Shown: positions 50,935 through 62,144 of the stretch, in pieces | Numbering within the stretch: position 1 is the stretch's first letter | Layout of the letters: every line of letters starts with the position of its first letter | From: Morganella morganii | GTDB lineage: Bacteria; Pseudomonadota; Gammaproteobacteria; Enterobacterales; Enterobacteriaceae | Direction: 5' to 3' | Length of the DNA stretch: 64,000 bases | Assembly: GCF_019402645.1 (NCBI RefSeq) | Contig: NZ_VKKS01000001.1 | Coordinates: 2,788,811-2,852,810 of the forward strand | Position numbers and translations under genes: made by a program | Notes under the pieces: model-generated | Told to the model about the DNA's origin: nothing | Databases searched by the model: none | The model's input: only the letters and a program-made list of their open reading frames with translations

Positions 50935-52185
50935 TCAGTTACGCCGCGCGACGGCACCGCCATTGGCAAAATACGCCTTAATCCCCTGGAAAATAGAATT
51001 TGCCATCTCCTGCTGGAATTTGGCCGTTTTCAGCAGACGCTCTTCCTCAAGGTTACTGATGAATGCGGTTTCCACCAGAATCGACGGGATATCCGGCGCT
51101 TTCAGTACCGCAAACCCAGCCTGATCAACAGTGCGTTTATGCAGTTTGTTGACATTTCTCATCCGATTCAGTACTTCTGAACCGAATTTGAGGCTGTCTT
51201 TGATACTCGCGCTCTGCACCATATCAAACATGGTCTGATCGAGGTATTTGTCGCCGCTTTTGCTGACACCCCCGATTTTATCCGCATCGTTCTGGGTCTG
51301 AGCCAGATATTTCGCGGTATTACTGGTTGCGCCCCGCGTTGAGAGCGCAAAGACAGACGAACCTCTGGCAGAGCGGTTGGTAAAAGCATCCGCATGGATC
51401 GAGACAAACAGATCCGCCCGCATTTTACGGGCTTTGGCTACACGCACCGACAGCGGAATAAACACATCCTCGTTGCGCGTCATATAGGCACGCATGCCCG
51501 GTTCGCGGTCAATAAGCGATTTCAGACGGCGGGCAATTTGCAGCACCACATCTTTTTCGCGTGTTTTGTATTTCCCGACAGCCCCCGGGTCTTCCCCGCC
51601 GTGACCCGGATCAATCATGATCACGATCGGTCTGTCCTGACCGGCTTTACCCGGTTTCGGCGTTTCACGCGGCAGGCTCTCTTCCAGGTCACCGCGGTTG
51701 TAATCTTCCAGCAGCGCCAGCAGCGGATCGTCTTCCGTTGCCGAACCATTTTTCGGATAAAAATCAAGCACCAGACGGTTTTTAAACTCAGCGACCGGCG
51801 TCAGTTCCAGCACCTGCGGGCTCATCGCCTGTTTTACTTCAAATACCAGACGGACAGTTTGCGGGTCGTTCTGACCGACACGGATCAGCTTCAGATGCGG
51901 ATCGCGATCCTGCACCTGTTTATCCATTCCTTTCAGCACACTGTTGAGATGCACGTTTTTCAGATCGACAACAATACGTTCCGGGTTTTGCAGTGAAAAC
52001 TGCTTATATTTCAGCGGATGATCCGACTCTATAGTCACACGGGTGTAACTGGATGCCGGCCAGATACGCACCGCCACAATCTGTGGCACCGCCGCAAAGC
52101 CGAACGGGCTGATACTCAGCAGACAAAACGCCGCAGCTCCTTTCAGTAACAAACGGCGTGACGCATCATGTTCAGAATGACTCAT
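50935..52185 (-). CDS. amiC: N-acetylmuramoyl-L-alanine amidase AmiC
   Basis: A 416-residue periplasmic amidase that splits septal peptidoglycan during daughter-cell separation, activated by NlpD. A twin-arginine signal ([12 protein letters not shown]) exports it by Tat. An AMIN domain (about 33-140) targets the septum. The Amidase_3 domain (about 190-410) shows zinc ligands in [11 protein letters not shown] and SIHADAF plus ETAFISN. It is divergent from argA across 280 bp. Confidence 0.97.
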   Translation of the reverse strand: MSHSEHDASRRLLLKGAAAFCLLSISPFGFAAVPQIVAVRIWPASSYTRVTIESDHPLKYKQFSLQNPERIVVDLKNVHLNSVLKGMDKQVQDRDPHLKLIRVGQNDPQTVRLVFEVKQAMSPQVLELTPVAEFKNRLVLDFYPKNGSATEDDPLLALLEDYNRGDLEESLPRETPKPGKAGQDRPIVIMIDPGHGGEDPGAVGKYKTREKDVVLQIARRLKSLIDREPGMRAYMTRNEDVFIPLSVRVAKARKMRADLFVSIHADAFTNRSARGSSVFALSTRGATSNTAKYLAQTQNDADKIGGVSKSGDKYLDQTMFDMVQSASIKDSLKFGSEVLNRMRNVNKLHKRTVDQAGFAVLKAPDIPSILVETAFISNLEEERLLKTAKFQQEMANSIFQGIKAYFANGGAVARRN

Positions 52186-52413
52186 GAAAAAATATCCATA
52201 GCGTAAATCAAATCAACAATAACCGGTGCGGGTTATGAAAACCGGAAAATAAGAAAACAGAACAATTTATTCCGTAAATAATTTAAACGGCACTTTATCT
52301 AATCATTTGCGCCCTGTCATTATGCATTTTTGGCTTATATGGCGATAACGCGGCATAAAACCCGGAAAAATCTTCACCGGCGGCCAAAATTTGCACTTGC
52401 TATTCCCGCCCAA
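52186..52413. other. amiC-argA intergenic region
   Basis: Holds the divergent promoters, which I cannot place exactly. A TTGCAC at 52391-52396 is a possible -35 for argA, with the -10 overlapping the ArgR site that follows. Confidence 0.5.
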
Positions 52414-52452
52414 AAAGAATAAAAATACATAAATTTAGAATAAAAATTCACT
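52414..52452 (+). promoter_or_regulatory. ArgR operator (double ARG box) before argA
   Basis: Two 18-bp ARG boxes, 52414-52431 (core AGAATAAAAATACA) and 52435-52452 (core AGAATAAAAATTCA), are separated by 3 bp, the spacing bound by the arginine-repressor hexamer. The second box ends 13 bp before the ATG, so repression of argA by arginine is expected. Confidence 0.87.
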
Positions 52453-52465
52453 TGCGAGGAGTGTT

Positions 52466-53794
52466 ATGAAAGAACGCAGTATCGAACTGGTAGACGGATT
52501 CCGTCAGTCAGTTCCTTATATTAATGCTCACCATGGCAAAACATTTGTGGTGATGCTGGGCGGCGAAGCTATCGAGCATGAAAATTTTCCTAATATTGTC
52601 AATGATATCGGCTTGCTGCACAGCCTCGGAATACGGCTGATTGTCGTGTACGGCGCACGTCCGCAAATTGAAAAGAACCTGCTGGCTCATCAGTGTGAGC
52701 CGGTTTATCACAAAAATACCCGCGTGACGGATGCCAGAACCCTCGAACTGGTCAAGCAGGCAGCGGGCCAGTTACAGCTGGATATCACCGCCCGCCTGTC
52801 GATGTGTCTGAGTAACACACCATTGCAGGGCGCGCATATCAATGTGGTGAGCGGAAATTTTGTGATAGCTCAGCCTCTGGGGGTGGATGACGGTACTGAT
52901 TACTGCCACAGCGGACGCATCCGCCGGATCGATGAAGATGCCATCAACCGCCAGCTCAATAACGGCGGCATCGTGCTGATTGGCCCGGTGGCAGTCTCGG
53001 TCACCGGTGAAAGTTTTAACCTGACGTCAGAAGCCATTGCCACACAGATCGCCATCAAACTGAAAGCGGAAAAACTGATAGGTTTCTGCTCCGCACAAGG
53101 TGTGGTAGCAGATGACGGGGGAATTATCTCCGAGATGCACCCGAATGATGCCGAACATTATGTACAGGCACTGGAAGGCAGCGGCGATTACTATTCCGGG
53201 ACAGTCCGTTTCCTGCGCGGTGCAGTCAAAGCCTGCCGCCGGGGGGTGAAACGCAGCCATCTGCTCAGTTACCAGGAAGACGGTGCACTTATCCAGGAAC
53301 TGTTCTCCCGTGACGGTATCGGGACACAGATTGTGATGGAGAGTTCAGAACAAACACGACGCGCCAATATCAATGATATCGGCGGTATCCTCGAGCTTAT
53401 CCGCCCGCTGGAGCAACAGGGTATTCTGGTACGCCGCTCCCGCGAACAGCTGGAAATGGAAATCGACAAATTCACCATTATTGAGCGCGATAACACCACC
53501 ATTGCCTGTGCCGCACTCTATCCGTATCCGGAAGAGAAAATCGGCGAAATGGCCTGTGTGGCGGTTCATCCCGATTACCGCAGCTCAGCGCGCGGCGAGG
53601 AACTGCTGCACCGGGTCACGCAGCAGGCAAAGCAAATCGGGCTGGAAAAGCTGTTTGTGCTCACCACCCGCAGTATCCACTGGTTTCAGGAGCGCGGCTT
53701 TGTCCCCGCTGAAATTGAAAATCTGCCGGTCAAAAAACAGGCGCTGTATAACTACCAGCGGCGCTCAAAAATCCTGATCCTCTGCTTTCAGTAA
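52466..53794 (+). CDS. argA: Amino-acid N-acetyltransferase (N-acetylglutamate synthase)
   Basis: A 442-residue enzyme for the first step of arginine synthesis, acetylation of glutamate, inhibited by arginine. An N-terminal amino-acid-kinase domain (about 20-280) is joined to a C-terminal GNAT domain (about 295-440) with [21 protein letters not shown]. Shine-Dalgarno GAGGAG precedes ATG 52466. It is convergent with recD with a gap of only 10 bp. Confidence 0.97.
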   Translation: MKERSIELVDGFRQSVPYINAHHGKTFVVMLGGEAIEHENFPNIVNDIGLLHSLGIRLIVVYGARPQIEKNLLAHQCEPVYHKNTRVTDARTLELVKQAAGQLQLDITARLSMCLSNTPLQGAHINVVSGNFVIAQPLGVDDGTDYCHSGRIRRIDEDAINRQLNNGGIVLIGPVAVSVTGESFNLTSEAIATQIAIKLKAEKLIGFCSAQGVVADDGGIISEMHPNDAEHYVQALEGSGDYYSGTVRFLRGAVKACRRGVKRSHLLSYQEDGALIQELFSRDGIGTQIVMESSEQTRRANINDIGGILELIRPLEQQGILVRRSREQLEMEIDKFTIIERDNTTIACAALYPYPEEKIGEMACVAVHPDYRSSARGEELLHRVTQQAKQIGLEKLFVLTTRSIHWFQERGFVPAEIENLPVKKQALYNYQRRSKILILCFQ

Positions 53795-53804
53795 TGCCTT
53801 CTGA

Positions 53805-55640
53805 TTAACGTAAACGCTCGCTCAGCCCGCTGTACCGCTGAGTGGGGGTTTTCACCGCCCGTTTCACACACTCTTCCCGGCTGTAGATCGTCAGAAACTG
53901 CTTCGCCCGTGTCAGTGCCGTATACAGCAATTCGCGACTGACCAGAGGCGAAGGCTGCACCGGCAGCACCAGTGCGGTATGGGTAAACTCAGAACCCTGC
54001 GATTTATGCACTGTCATCACATACGCGGTTTCGTGTGCCGGAAGACGGTTCGGCCGGATGCTCTTAATGGTGCCGTCCGGCAGCCGGAAGCAAACCCGAA
54101 GCTCATGGTTTTCATCCGTCAGCATAATCCCGATATCGCCGTTAAACAGCCCCAGCGGACTGTCATTACGGCTTATCATTACCGGTTTACCGTGATAGGC
54201 GCGGTGCCGGTGTATCACCGGCCGGCGGATATGCCCCTGCTGATGCAGCAGCCGTTCAATCCGCTCATTCAGCCCTTCCACACCGAACGGCCCCTCACGC
54301 AGGGCACACAGCAGCCGGAACTGACTGAAAGCCTCAAGTACCGCAGCCGGTTCTGCATGCTGTTTTACCAGTGATAAAAAGGGTTGATAAGCTTTCATGG
54401 TATCCGTCAGTACCTGAGCATACCCTTCCTCATCTTCAAGCGTTACATAACGGACATCCTGCCGTTGTCCGCGGAGAACCACCATGGTTTCCCGGACATC
54501 ACCGTTGTTAACAGCAGCAGCCAGCTGCCCGATACCGGAACCGGCATCAAAGCGGAAACTTTTGCGCAACAGACAGAGATGATCCTGCACATTCACCGGA
54601 TATTCAGGTGATTTATCCGGCAGCACACAGCCGGTCATCGCCTCCAGCATCTGCCGCCGCTGCGGTGTATAACCCGCCCCGGCAAATCCGCAGATATCCC
54701 CCAGCACCGCCCCGGCTTCTACTGAAGCAAGCTGGTCTTTATCCCCCAGCAGGATCAGTATTGCTTTCTCCGGCAGTGCATCAATCAGCGCGGCCATCAT
54801 CGGCAAATCAATCATGGATGCTTCATCCACAATCAGCACATCAGACATCAGCGGATTTTTCTGATGATGACGCAACCGGCGGCTGTCCGGCTGAGCCCCC
54901 AGCAGGCGGTGCAGGGTTTTGGCCTGACCCGGCATCATCGCCCGCTGTGCATCCGTTAAATCAAGCTGTGCAATTGCCTCCCCCAGAGATTCGGTCAGGC
55001 GGGCTGCCGCTTTACCGGTCGGTGCCGCCAGTTCAATCAGCAGCGGTTCAGAGGCGGATTGCACCAGCGCTGCCAGAATACGGGCAACCGTTGTGGTTTT
55101 ACCGGTACCGGGCCCGCCGGAAATAACCGCTGTCCGGCTGCTGACCGCCACCGCAGCAGCAATTTTCTGCCAGTCCGTTTCCTGTTCTGCCACACCGAAT
55201 AGTGTATCCAGAACCGGCCGCAGTTTTTCCGTGTCAGCAGAGACCAGCTGAGGCCGGGAGAAAAATTCAGCCACACGGCATTCATACTGCCACATCCGGT
55301 GCAGATACAAATTCCCTTCTGACAGCACAACCGGTGCGGGAAGTGAGCCATCACTAACTGCATCCGATGCAGACAGAGCCGCCGTTATCTCAGACAACCC
55401 CGGCTCGCCCAGTGCCAGCCGGACAGAACGGATTATCTCAGCATGCCGTCCGCTCTGTTCCGCCGGCGGAATAATCCGCGACAGCGGCAGACAAACATGT
55501 CCGGCACCGGTCTGCGCACTGAGCAGAGCAAATACAATTTGCAGCAGCGGATTACCGTCCGGTGCCAGCATCGCCGCAAAGCTGCAGTCCAGGGGACGCA
55601 GGATCTGCTCTGCGCACAAGGTTTGTAAGTGAGTATTCAT
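53805..55640 (-). CDS. recD: Exodeoxyribonuclease V alpha subunit
   Basis: A 611-residue 5'-3' SF1 helicase subunit of RecBCD, the fast motor that translocates on the 5' strand. Walker A is GGPGTGKTTTVARIL (about 176), Walker B IVDEASMIDLPMM (about 275). The C-terminal UvrD-like motifs TVHKSQGSEFTH and YTALTRAKQFLTIY lie near 560-590. ATG overlaps the recB stop (ATGA). Confidence 0.97.
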   Translation of the reverse strand: MNTHLQTLCAEQILRPLDCSFAAMLAPDGNPLLQIVFALLSAQTGAGHVCLPLSRIIPPAEQSGRHAEIIRSVRLALGEPGLSEITAALSASDAVSDGSLPAPVVLSEGNLYLHRMWQYECRVAEFFSRPQLVSADTEKLRPVLDTLFGVAEQETDWQKIAAAVAVSSRTAVISGGPGTGKTTTVARILAALVQSASEPLLIELAAPTGKAAARLTESLGEAIAQLDLTDAQRAMMPGQAKTLHRLLGAQPDSRRLRHHQKNPLMSDVLIVDEASMIDLPMMAALIDALPEKAILILLGDKDQLASVEAGAVLGDICGFAGAGYTPQRRQMLEAMTGCVLPDKSPEYPVNVQDHLCLLRKSFRFDAGSGIGQLAAAVNNGDVRETMVVLRGQRQDVRYVTLEDEEGYAQVLTDTMKAYQPFLSLVKQHAEPAAVLEAFSQFRLLCALREGPFGVEGLNERIERLLHQQGHIRRPVIHRHRAYHGKPVMISRNDSPLGLFNGDIGIMLTDENHELRVCFRLPDGTIKSIRPNRLPAHETAYVMTVHKSQGSEFTHTALVLPVQPSPLVSRELLYTALTRAKQFLTIYSREECVKRAVKTPTQRYSGLSERLR

Positions 55641-58600
55641 AAACCTTCCTCCCCTTTAAACAGCACATCCAGTTGCTCCGTGAATGCCTGTTCAGGGCGA
55701 TAAAACCAGATCCCCTGACCGGGATGTTCCGGTGTCATACCGCGCAGAAAAAGGTAATACACGCCGCCGAAGTGCTTCTGATAATCATAATCCGGCAGCC
55801 GGTGACGCAGATAGCGGTACAGCGCCAGCGTATACAACTGATACTGCAAATCATAACGGTGTTCCGACATGGCCTGCGCCAGTGCGTCCGGCTGATAATC
55901 TGCCGGACTGTCTCCCAGGTAGTTTGATTTATAGTCCGCTATGTAATATTTACCGTCGTGATAAAACACAAGGTCAATAAAACCTTTCAGCATGCCGGTC
56001 ACAGCAGCAAAATCCAGCTGTGGTGCCTGCGCTGACAACGGGTCATATTGCCGTGTCAGCGCATCCAGTTTTTGTGCGGTCAGGTCGCCGTCTATCGGCA
56101 GGAAAAATTGCATTTCATCCTGTTTGTAACGCACAGGGATCGCACTGAGCACCAGCCCTTCTGCGGACAACGGCGTATTAACCAGATCCGTAAACCAGGT
56201 TTGCAGGAACGCAGCCCATTCCGCTGAAAATCCGTATGAAAGCAGTTGCTCCGTCAGCCACTCAAGTGAGGGCTCACTATCAAATTCAAGCTCTTCAAAC
56301 AGACTGTGCAGGAATGTCCCGGCCAGCGCACCACGCGGAAAGGTATAAGCCGTTTGTACCGTTCCTGTTTCGTCCTGCACTTCACCGAGGGTATCAGTAT
56401 CCAGTGACGGGCTGAAGGATCGGATCATCGCCATCATCTCTTCCTGCCTGTCCTGTGTATATGCACTGCCGCCGGATGATGTGCCGTAGCTCAGGCCGCT
56501 GTAACTGGTCACACGCCAACGGCTGCTGACAGTACGGGTAAACGGCTTCACCGCCAGAGACGGCGGCTGTGACATGCCGTGTTGCCACAGTTGCAGTTGT
56601 GGTTCTGTTATCCGGGTGACGGCAACCGCGCTGTCGCCCTGACAAAAAGCATCAAGCCGCTCCGCCAGAGCTGTGCTGTCACACGCCTGCCCGTTCTGAA
56701 GCAGATAGCCCAGTCCGTTAAGATGCAGATCGGTATTACCCGCTTTTTTGCGGTTCCCTTTGATAACGGGGGCAACCCCCAGACTGCAATGGTAAACGGC
56801 ACGCGTTACCGCCACATAAAGCAGACGCAAATCCTCTGCCAGACGTTCTTTATCCGCCAGCGCAAGCTGTGTTTCATCCGGTGACAATGTCAGGCACGGC
56901 CCGAAGGTGGTTTCATCATGGTAAAGACGCTGTCCGCCCGCCTGAAAATTACAGATAAAAGGCAGCCACACCAGCGGGTATTCCAGCCCTTTGGATTTGT
57001 GAATAGTGCAAATCTGAACCAGATGCTGATCACTTTCCAGCCGCATCTGCTGGCTTTCCGACTGGGCATCCGGCCGTAATACCTGCTGTGCCAGCCAGCG
57101 CACCAGTGCGTGTTCATTTTCCAGCGTCAGTGATGTTTCCTGAAGTAATTCACTGATATGCATGATATCGGTTAAGCGCCGCTCGCCATCCGGCCCTGCC
57201 AGCAGGTTTTCAGCTATCTTCCGCTGACTGAGCACCCGGCGCAGCATCGGCAGAACACCCTGCTGCTGCCATATCTGACCGTAACCGGCGAATTCATCCA
57301 CCAGCCTGTCACGGGCAGCATCATCCTGATTCAGCGCATCAATCTCTGCAGCATTCAGCCCGAATAACCCGGATGCCAGTGCACTGCGCAACAGCCGTTC
57401 TTTTTCAGGATTCAGCACCGCCCGGAGCAGCCACAACAGTTCGCGGGCTTCCGGTGTTTCAAACACACTGTCGCGGTTTGAGAGAAAAACGGACGGTATC
57501 GCCCGCTGACTGAGCGCATCTTTTATCAGCTGTGCTTCCCGGCGGCTGCGCACCAGCACGGTGATATCCGCCGCACTGACCGGCCGTTGTTCCTCCGGCG
57601 GGCCAATCAGTGCAGTGCCGTTCTGTCCGGCATCCAGCCAGTCGCAGATCTGCCCGGCACACACACCGGCCATTGTCCGTTCATAGTCACCACTACTGAC
57701 CCCATCCGCTGCCTGCCACCAGAGTTGCATCGCCGGTTGTATCTTTCCTTCAATAACAAAAGCGGCATCATCATTACCGGGCGCGGAACTGACCGGCTGA
57801 AACGGAATTTGTTTAAAGCAGAAAGGTTCATCGGCCTGCAAAAACAGCTTGTTGACGCTATCAACCATTGTCTTCGCGGAACGGAAGTTAGTCCCCAGCG
57901 TATAATGCGCACTGACATCCTGCCGTGCTTTGATATAAGTGAAAATATCCGCGCCCCGGAAAGCATAAATCGCCTGTTTCGGGTCACCGATAAACAGCAG
58001 CCCGTAAGGATCTGCCGGTGTAACGTTATTACCGGCGGTCTCCTGATAGATAGTGCGGAAAATCCGGTATTGCTGGGGATCGGTATCCTGGAATTCATCA
58101 ATCATCGCCACCGGAAAACGTCTGCGCAGTGTCTGTGCCAGCAATGGCCCGTTTTCCTGATGCAGCGCGTTATCCAGCCGGGTCAGCAAATCATCAAACC
58201 CCATCTCGCCCCGGATTTGTTTTTCCTGCGTGATAGTCCGGCGGACTTCATACACAGCCCGGGTAAACAGGACATCCTCCAGCGTCAGTGCCTGTGCCGT
58301 CAGTTCTTCAATCGCAGAGAACACCGGATGTGACGGCGGTGTCCCGCCCTTTTTGGTTTTCTCATCCAGCACTGACTGACTGAAACGCTCTATATTTTTC
58401 GGCAGTGCGTAGTGCGTGGTTTCCTGTTCCTTCGCCCAGTTATCAATCCCGGCAATCCATCCGGGCACAAGATTGACGCGGTAACTGCTTTTATTCAGGT
58501 CAGAGTTCTGAATAAAACTGACAAAATCAACATCACTTTCCCGCCAGCACTGTTTGACCTCATCAATTGCGGCGATAATTTTCTCATGGCGGGAAAGCAA

Positions 58601-59257
58601 TGTTTCATCCGATTCCGGTGCATCCGTAATCCCGGGTAATTCGCCCTGCAACCAGGGGTAAATATCCCGCAGCAGAGCCTCAGGGCCAGACCAAAGCTGT
58701 GTAATGGCTCTGGCCAGCTCTACCGGCAGCGGGTAGCAATGACGCCGCCAGAAGTCCTCACAGGCCTGTTTACGGACAGGATGCTCATCCCGGATCAGTG
58801 TTTGTTCAAAAAGCACGCCTGATTCAAAGGCGTTGTGTGTCAGCATGCGCTGACAAAAACCGTGGATGGTAAAAATGGCGGCTTCATCCATCTGCCGTTC
58901 AGCCAGCAGCAGGCGCTGAGCGGCACTTTGTTTATCCTCAATCAGCGCCAGAAGCGGGCCGAACCCGTAATCCTCACCCGGTTCCCCGCCTTCTTCATGA
59001 CGCAGACAGGCAATCCGCAGCTTATGGATATTCTCGCGGATACGCCCCCGCAGTTCATTAGTTGCTGCTTCGGTAAAGGTCACCACCAGGATCTCTTCCG
59101 CCGATAACGGCCGGACAAATGCCCCTTCACCAATTCCCAGCAGCAGACGCAGATAGAGCCGGGCCAGGGTATAGGTTTTTCCTGTACCGGCAGATGCCTC
59201 AATTAACCGCTGCCCCTGCAGCGGTATTGTCATCGGGTTTAAAGATTCAGCCGCCAT
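55637..59257 (-). CDS. recB: Exodeoxyribonuclease V beta subunit
   Basis: A 1206-residue subunit of RecBCD that combines a 3'-5' UvrD-type helicase and the nuclease. Walker A EASAGTGKT is at about residue 21, and MIDEFQDTDPQQYRIF near 390 is motif II. CTIHKSKGLEYPLVW near 755 and LLYVAVTRAVYHC follow. The C-terminal nuclease domain has FIDLVFYHDGKYYIADYKSN with the catalytic Asp and Lys (about 1105). It also loads RecA at Chi. It starts 4 bp after ptrA. Confidence 0.97.
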   Translation of the reverse strand: MAAESLNPMTIPLQGQRLIEASAGTGKTYTLARLYLRLLLGIGEGAFVRPLSAEEILVVTFTEAATNELRGRIRENIHKLRIACLRHEEGGEPGEDYGFGPLLALIEDKQSAAQRLLLAERQMDEAAIFTIHGFCQRMLTHNAFESGVLFEQTLIRDEHPVRKQACEDFWRRHCYPLPVELARAITQLWSGPEALLRDIYPWLQGELPGITDAPESDETLLSRHEKIIAAIDEVKQCWRESDVDFVSFIQNSDLNKSSYRVNLVPGWIAGIDNWAKEQETTHYALPKNIERFSQSVLDEKTKKGGTPPSHPVFSAIEELTAQALTLEDVLFTRAVYEVRRTITQEKQIRGEMGFDDLLTRLDNALHQENGPLLAQTLRRRFPVAMIDEFQDTDPQQYRIFRTIYQETAGNNVTPADPYGLLFIGDPKQAIYAFRGADIFTYIKARQDVSAHYTLGTNFRSAKTMVDSVNKLFLQADEPFCFKQIPFQPVSSAPGNDDAAFVIEGKIQPAMQLWWQAADGVSSGDYERTMAGVCAGQICDWLDAGQNGTALIGPPEEQRPVSAADITVLVRSRREAQLIKDALSQRAIPSVFLSNRDSVFETPEARELLWLLRAVLNPEKERLLRSALASGLFGLNAAEIDALNQDDAARDRLVDEFAGYGQIWQQQGVLPMLRRVLSQRKIAENLLAGPDGERRLTDIMHISELLQETSLTLENEHALVRWLAQQVLRPDAQSESQQMRLESDQHLVQICTIHKSKGLEYPLVWLPFICNFQAGGQRLYHDETTFGPCLTLSPDETQLALADKERLAEDLRLLYVAVTRAVYHCSLGVAPVIKGNRKKAGNTDLHLNGLGYLLQNGQACDSTALAERLDAFCQGDSAVAVTRITEPQLQLWQHGMSQPPSLAVKPFTRTVSSRWRVTSYSGLSYGTSSGGSAYTQDRQEEMMAMIRSFSPSLDTDTLGEVQDETGTVQTAYTFPRGALAGTFLHSLFEELEFDSEPSLEWLTEQLLSYGFSAEWAAFLQTWFTDLVNTPLSAEGLVLSAIPVRYKQDEMQFFLPIDGDLTAQKLDALTRQYDPLSAQAPQLDFAAVTGMLKGFIDLVFYHDGKYYIADYKSNYLGDSPADYQPDALAQAMSEHRYDLQYQLYTLALYRYLRHRLPDYDYQKHFGGVYYLFLRGMTPEHPGQGIWFYRPEQAFTEQLDVLFKGEEGL

Positions 59258-59261
59258 CGTT

Positions 59262-62144
59262 TTACCGGATTTCTTCTTTAACTGGTAACAGGGCCTGGAA
59301 AGCCGTCACAGACGGATACGTCGTCCACCCTGCCGGTTTCGCGTAATCACCTGCTTTGCCGCCGGTTCCTGTTACCTGAGAGTAAAGTGCCAGTCCGTTT
59401 TTCAACATCACCGCATTTTCATAGAATGTCACCACATCCTGTTTGGTCATTTTTTTCACTGCCGCGATAGTCTGCTCACGTGTGTTGAAATCAAAATAAT
59501 TATTTTTAAAATCAAATGAATAACGTGATGCTTCCTCCTCAAAAGTTTCCGGCGGCTGTGTCATTTCTGTCAGCAGCGCATTGCGGTATTTATCAAATTC
59601 CGCATTATCCAGCGCTTTCAGGCGTTTTTCGGCATTGATATAGAAGTCATCAAAACGCTGTGACAAATAAGCCGGATTCTTTTCATTGCTTTGCAGCAGG
59701 AAACCGATCCCCCATTGGCGGCCGAAATTCGGGTTAAATGCAAACAGGGCATATCCCAGCTGTTCCTGTGTCCGCAATTGGTCATAGAACCACGGGTGCA
59801 GAATTTTCGACAGCACAGACGAGAATGCAGCACCTTCCGTCCGCGAATAACCGGTCGGAATAAAGATATTGGCCAGTGCGTTATCCGTGCTGTTAGCTTT
59901 TTCGTCAAAGTTTGGTTTCAGGGCTTTATCAATCACATAATAATCCCCCACCCACCACTCCGTGCCCTGAGAGCCGAGCTGCACCTGTGCTTCCGATGCA
60001 ATCTTCTCTGCCTGAGGTGCCGTCAGATTACCGAACACAAACATCTGGAGCGCCCCTTCACGGATAAGCCGGTCACGGAACTGCGTGATGTCACTTTCCG
60101 TAATGGTATCCAGTGCTGCGAGGCGCTCTTTATCTTCAAAATAAGGGACAAATTTCAGGCGACTGAACGGACGCATTGCCATTTCATAGGCTTTTCCGTT
60201 ATCAGATACCGCAAGCTGCTCACGATACCAGGATTTCGCCTGTGCCAGTTCAGATGCTGCCGGGGTAAAGGACTGATATTCGGTCACCGCTGTGGTCAGC
60301 AGCTCCGGCAGATGCTGGGAATAACCACTGACGCTGATATTCAGACCGTCATCATCACTGATATTGATCCCCATTCCTGCCACACTTGCCTGATAGCTGA
60401 GCTGATTCAGTTTCAGTTCACTGACATAGCTGAGCAGCGCGCTGGTGACTGAATCTTTGGCTGTTCTGCCGGTATTCCGGTTACGCAGCTCCAGTGCGAT
60501 AATCGCTTTCGGCTCATCAGCAAAATAGCGGCTCGGCATATAGAACAGACGCAGTTTTCCGGTGTCTGTCAGCTGTACCGGTTTTTTCTGTTCCTGCTGT
60601 TTGATCAAATCAAAATTATCCGGAATAAACGGGTTCAGTGCCGGTAAAGAGAAACGGAAATCCCCCTCAGATTTACGCCATTTATCCAGCTGCGCGGCAG
60701 TCACCGCATCCACCTGATAAGGCGCATCAACAAAATAGGCTTTTTTGTTGCTTGGCTCCTGCGGGCTGGTATACCAGACACGGGCTTTTTCCGGTGTTAA
60801 ATCCGCAAGACGTGCTTTGATGGCGGCAGGATCCCAGTCATCAGCGAGATAGCCGACATTCAGGACATTTTTTACCGGATAGTCCATCATCGTGTTTGCC
60901 AGTGATTCCACATAATTCATATCACGGACAACTGAGTTGTAGCGGAACGCCAGCATATTCACACGGGCGATTTCATCGAAATAGTCTTTATTAATCCCTT
61001 TTTCTTTGATCAGATTCAGGTACGCGAAAACAGCGGCGGTGATTTCATCCCGCTTCGCCATTCCCTCATCTGTCAGTGAGACGGAGATAATAAACACCCC
61101 CTGGTTACGTGCCAGGGTTGAGGATGCTGATGCACTGACATTCTCCGCCAGCCCGTTTGATATCAGCCAGTTTGCCAGCGTGCCTTCACTGCGGCTTCCC
61201 AGCAGATACGCAATATAGGTATCTGTCTGCTTACGGAAATCTTTGCTGTTGTTATCGATAACAAATTCAAAATCCAGCGATTTCTGCGGCTGTGCCGGGA
61301 CATAGTGAATGATTTTTTGTTGCTCTGCTGCTGTGATCAGCGGAACGGTAATCTGCGGAACAACGGCATGACGATCAGGAATCGTACCGAAAGTGTCATT
61401 AGCCAGTTTCGCCAGTTCTTCTGCGGACTCCGGTCCGTAGATCACCGCTTTCATCAGGTTGGATGAATAGTATGTATTGTAAAACTTCAGCAGTTCCTCA
61501 TGCAGGATGCTGCCGGGCTTATCTCTGAGGGTTTCCAGGTTACCGCCGGAAAAACGGGAGATCGGATGAGCCGGATTCCAGGTTTCCGCCCGGATCTGAT
61601 ACATACGGTGCCCGTCGCGGGAACGTGCCATTGTCAGTTCGGCGTTGACCGCATTACGTTCTTTATCGGCATTTACCGGGTCCAGCAACGGTTCTGCCAG
61701 AGCGTCCGCCAGCCGTTCTGTCGCACCTTTCAGGGCATTGTTCTCAACTTCAAAATAGAAATCTGTGTAGTTGGAGCCGGTACTGGCGTTATGGCTTCCG
61801 CCGTGCTTTGCCAGATAGTCACTGAAATTACCGGGTTCCGGGAAACGTTTTGAGCCCATCAGCACCATATGCTCAAGATAGTGTGCAAGACCCGCCTGGC
61901 TCTGTGGCTCATCCATACTGCCGATGTCCAGACTGACCGCCGCCGCTGATTTACGGGCGGTTTTATCTGAAATCAGCAGAACCGTCATATTATTTTTCAG
62001 GGTGATCGCCTGATACTGACGCGGATCGTTGGCGCTTTTCTCAATCTCTCCGGGCAGAACCTGCCAGCTATTCTGAGCAAGTGCATTGGCACCGGTAAAT
62101 AAAAAAAGCAGCGTAAAAATAAACTGCACTAGTTGTTTAGGCAT
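59262..62144 (-). CDS. ptrA: Pitrilysin (protease III)
   Basis: A 960-residue periplasmic zinc metalloprotease of the insulinase family. The signal peptide ends near residue 23 (GANALA). The inverted zinc motif HYLEH gives H88, E91 and H92, the same numbering as the E. coli enzyme. Inactive repeats and a C-terminal domain complete the clam shell. It lies between recC and recB as in E. coli, without a known link to recombination. Its start overlaps the recC stop by 8 bp. Confidence 0.96.
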   Translation of the reverse strand: MPKQLVQFIFTLLFLFTGANALAQNSWQVLPGEIEKSANDPRQYQAITLKNNMTVLLISDKTARKSAAAVSLDIGSMDEPQSQAGLAHYLEHMVLMGSKRFPEPGNFSDYLAKHGGSHNASTGSNYTDFYFEVENNALKGATERLADALAEPLLDPVNADKERNAVNAELTMARSRDGHRMYQIRAETWNPAHPISRFSGGNLETLRDKPGSILHEELLKFYNTYYSSNLMKAVIYGPESAEELAKLANDTFGTIPDRHAVVPQITVPLITAAEQQKIIHYVPAQPQKSLDFEFVIDNNSKDFRKQTDTYIAYLLGSRSEGTLANWLISNGLAENVSASASSTLARNQGVFIISVSLTDEGMAKRDEITAAVFAYLNLIKEKGINKDYFDEIARVNMLAFRYNSVVRDMNYVESLANTMMDYPVKNVLNVGYLADDWDPAAIKARLADLTPEKARVWYTSPQEPSNKKAYFVDAPYQVDAVTAAQLDKWRKSEGDFRFSLPALNPFIPDNFDLIKQQEQKKPVQLTDTGKLRLFYMPSRYFADEPKAIIALELRNRNTGRTAKDSVTSALLSYVSELKLNQLSYQASVAGMGINISDDDGLNISVSGYSQHLPELLTTAVTEYQSFTPAASELAQAKSWYREQLAVSDNGKAYEMAMRPFSRLKFVPYFEDKERLAALDTITESDITQFRDRLIREGALQMFVFGNLTAPQAEKIASEAQVQLGSQGTEWWVGDYYVIDKALKPNFDEKANSTDNALANIFIPTGYSRTEGAAFSSVLSKILHPWFYDQLRTQEQLGYALFAFNPNFGRQWGIGFLLQSNEKNPAYLSQRFDDFYINAEKRLKALDNAEFDKYRNALLTEMTQPPETFEEEASRYSFDFKNNYFDFNTREQTIAAVKKMTKQDVVTFYENAVMLKNGLALYSQVTGTGGKAGDYAKPAGWTTYPSVTAFQALLPVKEEIR

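Noticed and set aside
59262-62144. ptrA inside the rec operon as a foreign insertion
   Set aside because: The recC-ptrA-recB-recD order is the normal enterobacterial arrangement.
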